Positions 6,535 to 8,918 of a stretch of 8,918 bases of DNA are shown one piece after another. The stretch is from assembly GCA_910586585.1 (NCBI GenBank), contig CAJUKA010000143.1, positions 1-8,918 of the forward strand. The letters are read 5' to 3'. The position numbers and the translations under genes are program-made. The notes below the pieces were generated by a model. The model was not told the DNA's origin. It did not search any database and saw only the letters and a program-made list of their open reading frames with translations. The first letter of the stretch is position 1. Each line of letters opens with the position of its first letter. The DNA is from an uncultured Lachnospiraceae bacterium. Lineage in GTDB: Bacteria > Bacillota > Clostridia > Lachnospirales > Lachnospiraceae.

Positions 6535-6570
6535 TTTTTATAGGATTTTTATAGAATTATCTGCTATACT
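6535..6570 (+). promoter_or_regulatory. Candidate autoregulated promoter of the two-component operon
   Basis: TTTTTATAG occurs twice exactly, at 6535-6543 and 6546-6554, with an 11-base period. The likely -10, TATACT, lies at 6565-6570, 10 bases after the second copy, and no -35 consensus sits at the right distance. This is the layout of PhoB/OmpR-type activated promoters, where the regulator dimer replaces -35 contacts. The response regulator encoded 84 bases downstream is of that family, so autoactivation is likely. Confidence 0.5.
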
Positions 6571-6653
6571 GAATAGAAAAGAATAACCCGCAAATGGAAA
6601 AATGTCTTTCCAGCCATATGTGGAGCGACACCATGGAAAGAGGATTTGATATC

Positions 6654-7352
6654 ATGAAAATACTATTGCTTGAAGATGATATAGAACTTTGCAGTTCCAT
6701 ACAGGATGAACTGCAAAAAGCCGGATATATAGTTGACTGCTGCTATGATGGGGAAACAGCCATGATCCATGCACTGAATATAGAATACTGCTATGACCTG
6801 GCAGTCATTGACCGTATGCTCCCCATCATTGACGGAATGACAATTATTAAGGCCATGCGCCGGAAGGGAATTGCAATTCCTGTCATTATTATTACGGGGA
6901 TGTCAGAACTAAATGACAGGATAGAGGGACTGGACAATGGTGCAGATGACTATCTGGTAAAACCTTTTCATATCGCAGAACTGCTTGCCCGCATCAGAGC
7001 GCTGACCAGGCGTCCCGCCGAAATAAAACAGGAAATGCACATTTGCTTTTCCGATCTGTCTTTCAATCAGATGGAACGTATCTTGTCATGCGGCAAAAAT
7101 TCCCTGCTTTTAACTGCGAAAGAGTCCGAGGTACTGTCTGCCTTTATAAACCACCCCCAATCCCTCATTACCAGAGAGCAGCTGATATACAAAATTTGGG
7201 GAACCGATACAGACATCGTACCCGGAAACGTGGATAATTATATTTCTTTTCTCAGGAAACGGTTACGGGAGATAGGAAGCTGCTGCGAAATAAAAACGGT
7301 TTACGGATCTGGCTATAAATTGGAGGGCAAAAATGCTGGAGCATTTATATAA
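6654..7352 (+). CDS. OmpR/PhoB-family response regulator
   Basis: The protein has 232 residues, normal for the family. The receiver domain (1-118) has the acidic pocket Asp8-Asp9, phospho-acceptor Asp53 in DLAVIDRMLP, switch Thr81 (IIITGMS) and Lys103 in DDYLVKPF. The C-terminal winged helix (about 130-226) has LLLTAKESEVLSAFINHP, the recognition-helix region VDNYISFLRKRLR and the wing VYGSGYKLE. It should be phosphorylated by the kinase encoded next and bind direct repeats spaced 11 bases, such as those at 6535-6554. ATG 6654 has AAGAGGA at 6638-6644; the open frame back to 6594 adds 20 residues unlike any receiver start. It overlaps the kinase gene by 20 bases and is divergent from the ABC operon, its probable target. 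Confidence 0.94.
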   Translation: MKILLLEDDIELCSSIQDELQKAGYIVDCCYDGETAMIHALNIEYCYDLAVIDRMLPIIDGMTIIKAMRRKGIAIPVIIITGMSELNDRIEGLDNGADDYLVKPFHIAELLARIRALTRRPAEIKQEMHICFSDLSFNQMERILSCGKNSLLLTAKESEVLSAFINHPQSLITREQLIYKIWGTDTDIVPGNVDNYISFLRKRLREIGSCCEIKTVYGSGYKLEGKNAGAFI

Positions 7353-8628
7353 AAAACTTCATCTTATTTTTATCAGTTCCATTATGTCCATCATAACCGT
7401 CATTATTGGGATTTTATGTAATGATTTCATTGATAATAAACAGCAAAACGATAGTATTTTTTTCGGACGGCTTTCTATGTTAATGATTTATGAACTGGAA
7501 AATCCGGAAAAAAGCCCTCAAACGGTTATCAAGCCCTACGAAGATAACTATTCCATTTTTGCCGTTCTAAAGGATGCACAGGGAAATGTGATTTATCAAA
7601 GCCCTCTCTCATTTCCAACCGATATAACCTTTTTATTAAGTCAATTTACAGAGAAGGCAAATGTTGAATCTGTCACAGCATTGGATCAGACAAAGGCTAC
7701 AACACAAGGCGGGGTTTTATCTTTTTCCGGTAGTTCACATGATAAATATTGGGGAATACCGGCTGTTGTCATTGACAAAAACGGAACCCTGTTTTATCTG
7801 AGCCTGCTGCACCGGCAAAAGACAATTTTTGAACTGATAGGGAAACAACTGCCTTTTTATATACTGCTATGGGTTATCTCCTTATTCTGTATCATAATTG
7901 TAAGCCGATTTCTGCTGAAACACGCTATAGAACCAACCGAAAAAGTATTACAAAGCCAGAAAGGTTTTATTGCCGCTGCCTCCCACGAGCTAAAAGCGCC
8001 GCTTGCAGTCATACTTGCCAACAATGACAAAATAAATAGATTAAGCGACGGCATACCGGATATTAAAAAGGCCGCAAATATTATAGATGCAGAAACTATG
8101 CGAATGTCAAAGTTGATTAAAGATATGCTTTTACTGGCCTCCTCAGATTCCGGAACACGCAATATCAATAAAACAATGGTAAATATTGATACTTTGCTGA
8201 TCGCCCTTTATGAAGCTTATGAACCGATATGCGGCCAAAAAGGAATTCCTTTAGATGCAGATTTTATGGATATCCACTTTCCCGTACTATACACAGACCG
8301 GGAATACCTTTTTCAGATCTTAAGCATTTTTATGGATAATGCCATTTCTCATTCTGAAACGAAAGCATCAATCCAAATAAAAGCCACTCTGTCACGCAAG
8401 GCTATAACTATTTCTGTTATTGATCACGGACAGGGAATCTCTGCCGAGGACAAACCTTACATTTTTGACCGCTTTTACTGTGCCGATAAGTCACATACGG
8501 ATAAGTCACATTTTGGTCTTGGACTAAGCATAGCAAAAGAGTTGGCAGAATTTTTGTCTGCGGATGTCGGGATAAAGAATACAGAAGGTGGTGGAGCTAC
8601 TTTTTTTCTTACACTTCCGTTAAAATAG
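7333..8628 (+). CDS. Sensor histidine kinase
   Basis: The protein has 431 residues. TM1 (about 11-30) and TM2 (about 173-194) enclose an extracytoplasmic sensor of about 140 residues (SIFAVLKDAQGNVIYQS and GIPAVVIDKNGTLFYLSLL suggest a small PAS-like fold; inference). There is no clear HAMP beyond a short linker. The dimerisation helix carries the H-box AAASHELKAPLAV with His218. The ATPase domain has N-box FMDNAISHS (Asn336), G1 DHGQGIS (364-370), F-box IFDRFY and G2 GLGLS (395-399). The ATP lid holds a doubled 'DKSH' (386-393), matched by a 12-base exact tandem repeat at 8485-8496 and 8500-8511. ATG 7333 follows GGAGGG (7322-7327), inside the end of the regulator gene, so the two are translationally coupled. 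It probably senses the envelope stress or peptide that the ABC system handles; the ligand is unknown. Confidence 0.93.
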   Translation: MLEHLYKKLHLIFISSIMSIITVIIGILCNDFIDNKQQNDSIFFGRLSMLMIYELENPEKSPQTVIKPYEDNYSIFAVLKDAQGNVIYQSPLSFPTDITFLLSQFTEKANVESVTALDQTKATTQGGVLSFSGSSHDKYWGIPAVVIDKNGTLFYLSLLHRQKTIFELIGKQLPFYILLWVISLFCIIIVSRFLLKHAIEPTEKVLQSQKGFIAAASHELKAPLAVILANNDKINRLSDGIPDIKKAANIIDAETMRMSKLIKDMLLLASSDSGTRNINKTMVNIDTLLIALYEAYEPICGQKGIPLDADFMDIHFPVLYTDREYLFQILSIFMDNAISHSETKASIQIKATLSRKAITISVIDHGQGISAEDKPYIFDRFYCADKSHTDKSHFGLGLSIAKELAEFLSADVGIKNTEGGGATFFLTLPLK

Positions 8629-8654
8629 GAGCCCCAATCGCCTATTGAATAATG

Positions 8655-8703
8655 AGCAGGAAAGCAAGTTGCGCCAACTTTGTTTATGGTATTGCTTTCT
8701 GCT
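8655..8703 (+). terminator. Nested hairpin after the kinase gene, probable terminator
   Basis: AGCAGGAAAGCAA (8655-8667) pairs with TTGCTTTCTGCT (8692-8703), with one bulged G. Inside or competing with it is AAGTTG-cgc-CAACTT (8666-8680), a perfect 6-bp hairpin. The following TACTTTAAAA is only weakly T-rich, so termination is plausible rather than certain. It begins 27 bases after the kinase stop. Confidence 0.5.
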
Positions 8704-8830
8704 TACTTTAAAATAATGTTCCACACCAAGGGGGCTTATATCATCTTAAATTAATGGTATTATACACAAGCGGCCCTTTTCCTTGTTTCATCAATATTCC
8801 ATTCTTTTTTATCGTTCTTCTGTATACTAT

Positions 8831-8903
8831 CACGCAAAACTCCATATTATCACGGAAACTCATATACAAACACGAAAACTCCATGCAGTTTCCGTGTTTG
8901 TAT
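8831..8903. promoter_or_regulatory. Operator array: three 20-bp-spaced repeats plus an inverted copy
   Basis: CACG-type half sites begin at 8831, 8851 and 8871 (CACGCAAAACTCCAT, CACGGAAACTCATAT, CACGAAAACTCCATG), an exact 20-base period. The third copy is the left arm of an inverted repeat: ATACAAACACGAAAACT (8864-8880), six-base loop, AGTTTCCGTGTTTGTAT (8887-8903), 16 of 17 bases pairing. No T-run follows, so it is not a standard terminator. The motif and period match the operator at 2230-2266. The inverted copy points rightwards, so a gene beyond the window may be controlled here. Confidence 0.5.
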
Positions 8904-8918
8904 CATATCCCCCGTTTT

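Noticed and set aside
6594..6653. N-terminal extension of the response regulator
   Set aside because: Receiver domains start at the MKILLLEDD type sequence, and the ribosome site AAGAGGA belongs to ATG 6654.
8727..8786. CAAGGGGGC ... GCCCTTTTCCTTG as a second terminator
   Set aside because: The arms are about 40 bases apart with unmatched bases between the short paired blocks, so the hairpin is not convincing.
8741..8791. Minus-strand 16-codon ORF (MKQGKGPLVYNTINLR) left of the operator array
   Set aside because: It might be a signal peptide gene driven leftwards from the array, but it lacks a clear ribosome site and good promoter, and such short frames are common by chance.
8821..8828. TATACT as a plus-strand promoter -10 before the operator array
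   Set aside because: No -35 at a suitable distance and no extended -10 in the right register.
8831..8903. CRISPR-like array
   Set aside because: The period is only 20 bases with no separate spacers, the units are imperfect, and the last is inverted. An operator array fits better.

Overview
The window looks like a low-to-moderate-GC Firmicutes chromosome, most likely a clostridial / Lachnospiraceae-type genome. This is inferred from strong AGGAGG-type ribosome sites, protein style (VirR/AgrA-like regulator remnant, FtsX permeases with NPKDIL tails, an ECF sigma/membrane anti-sigma pair) and compact operons. No rRNA, tRNA, CRISPR array or complete insertion sequence is visible.

Layout. (1) 1-246: decayed minus-strand fragment of a C39-like peptidase-domain protein, with an in-frame stop. 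(2) 353-1647: an ECF-type sigma factor and a single-pass membrane protein that is probably its anti-sigma factor, overlapping by 4 bases and closed by a terminator at 1699-1733. (3) 1746-2266: a scar region. It holds a 12-codon gene stub with a good ribosome site, then a minus-strand chimeric ORF joining the first half of a response-regulator receiver domain to the last 52 residues of an ABC ATPase. The intact regulator promoter and a tandem operator (20-bp period) survive upstream. (4) 2329-2415: a strong, probably bidirectional terminator. (5) 6447 down to 2428, minus strand: a four-gene operon of lipoprotein, FtsX permease, second FtsX permease and MacB/LolD-type ATPase. (6) 6654-8628, plus strand, divergent: an OmpR-family response regulator and its histidine kinase, overlapping by 20 bases. 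(7) 8629-8918: a nested hairpin after the kinase gene, then three more copies of the 20-bp-period operator motif, the last forming a 17-bp inverted repeat with a fourth, inverted copy.

How the genes work together (inference): the kinase senses an envelope signal. The regulator probably binds 11-bp-spaced direct repeats in the 206-bp divergent intergenic region (6448-6653), controlling its own operon and the lipoprotein/ABC operon, which would export or extract a substrate at the membrane. This is a typical envelope-stress or antimicrobial-peptide response design, but the lipoprotein and the split pair of 4-TM permeases differ from the usual BceAB set.

The most unusual signal is the operator motif (core AGTTT(Y)CGTG, 20-bp period), present on both sides of the module. 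Its spacing matches boxes of LytTR-family regulators such as VirR. At one site it sits upstream of a regulator gene that has lost its DNA-binding domain, so the site may now answer to a regulator encoded elsewhere, possibly just right of the window.
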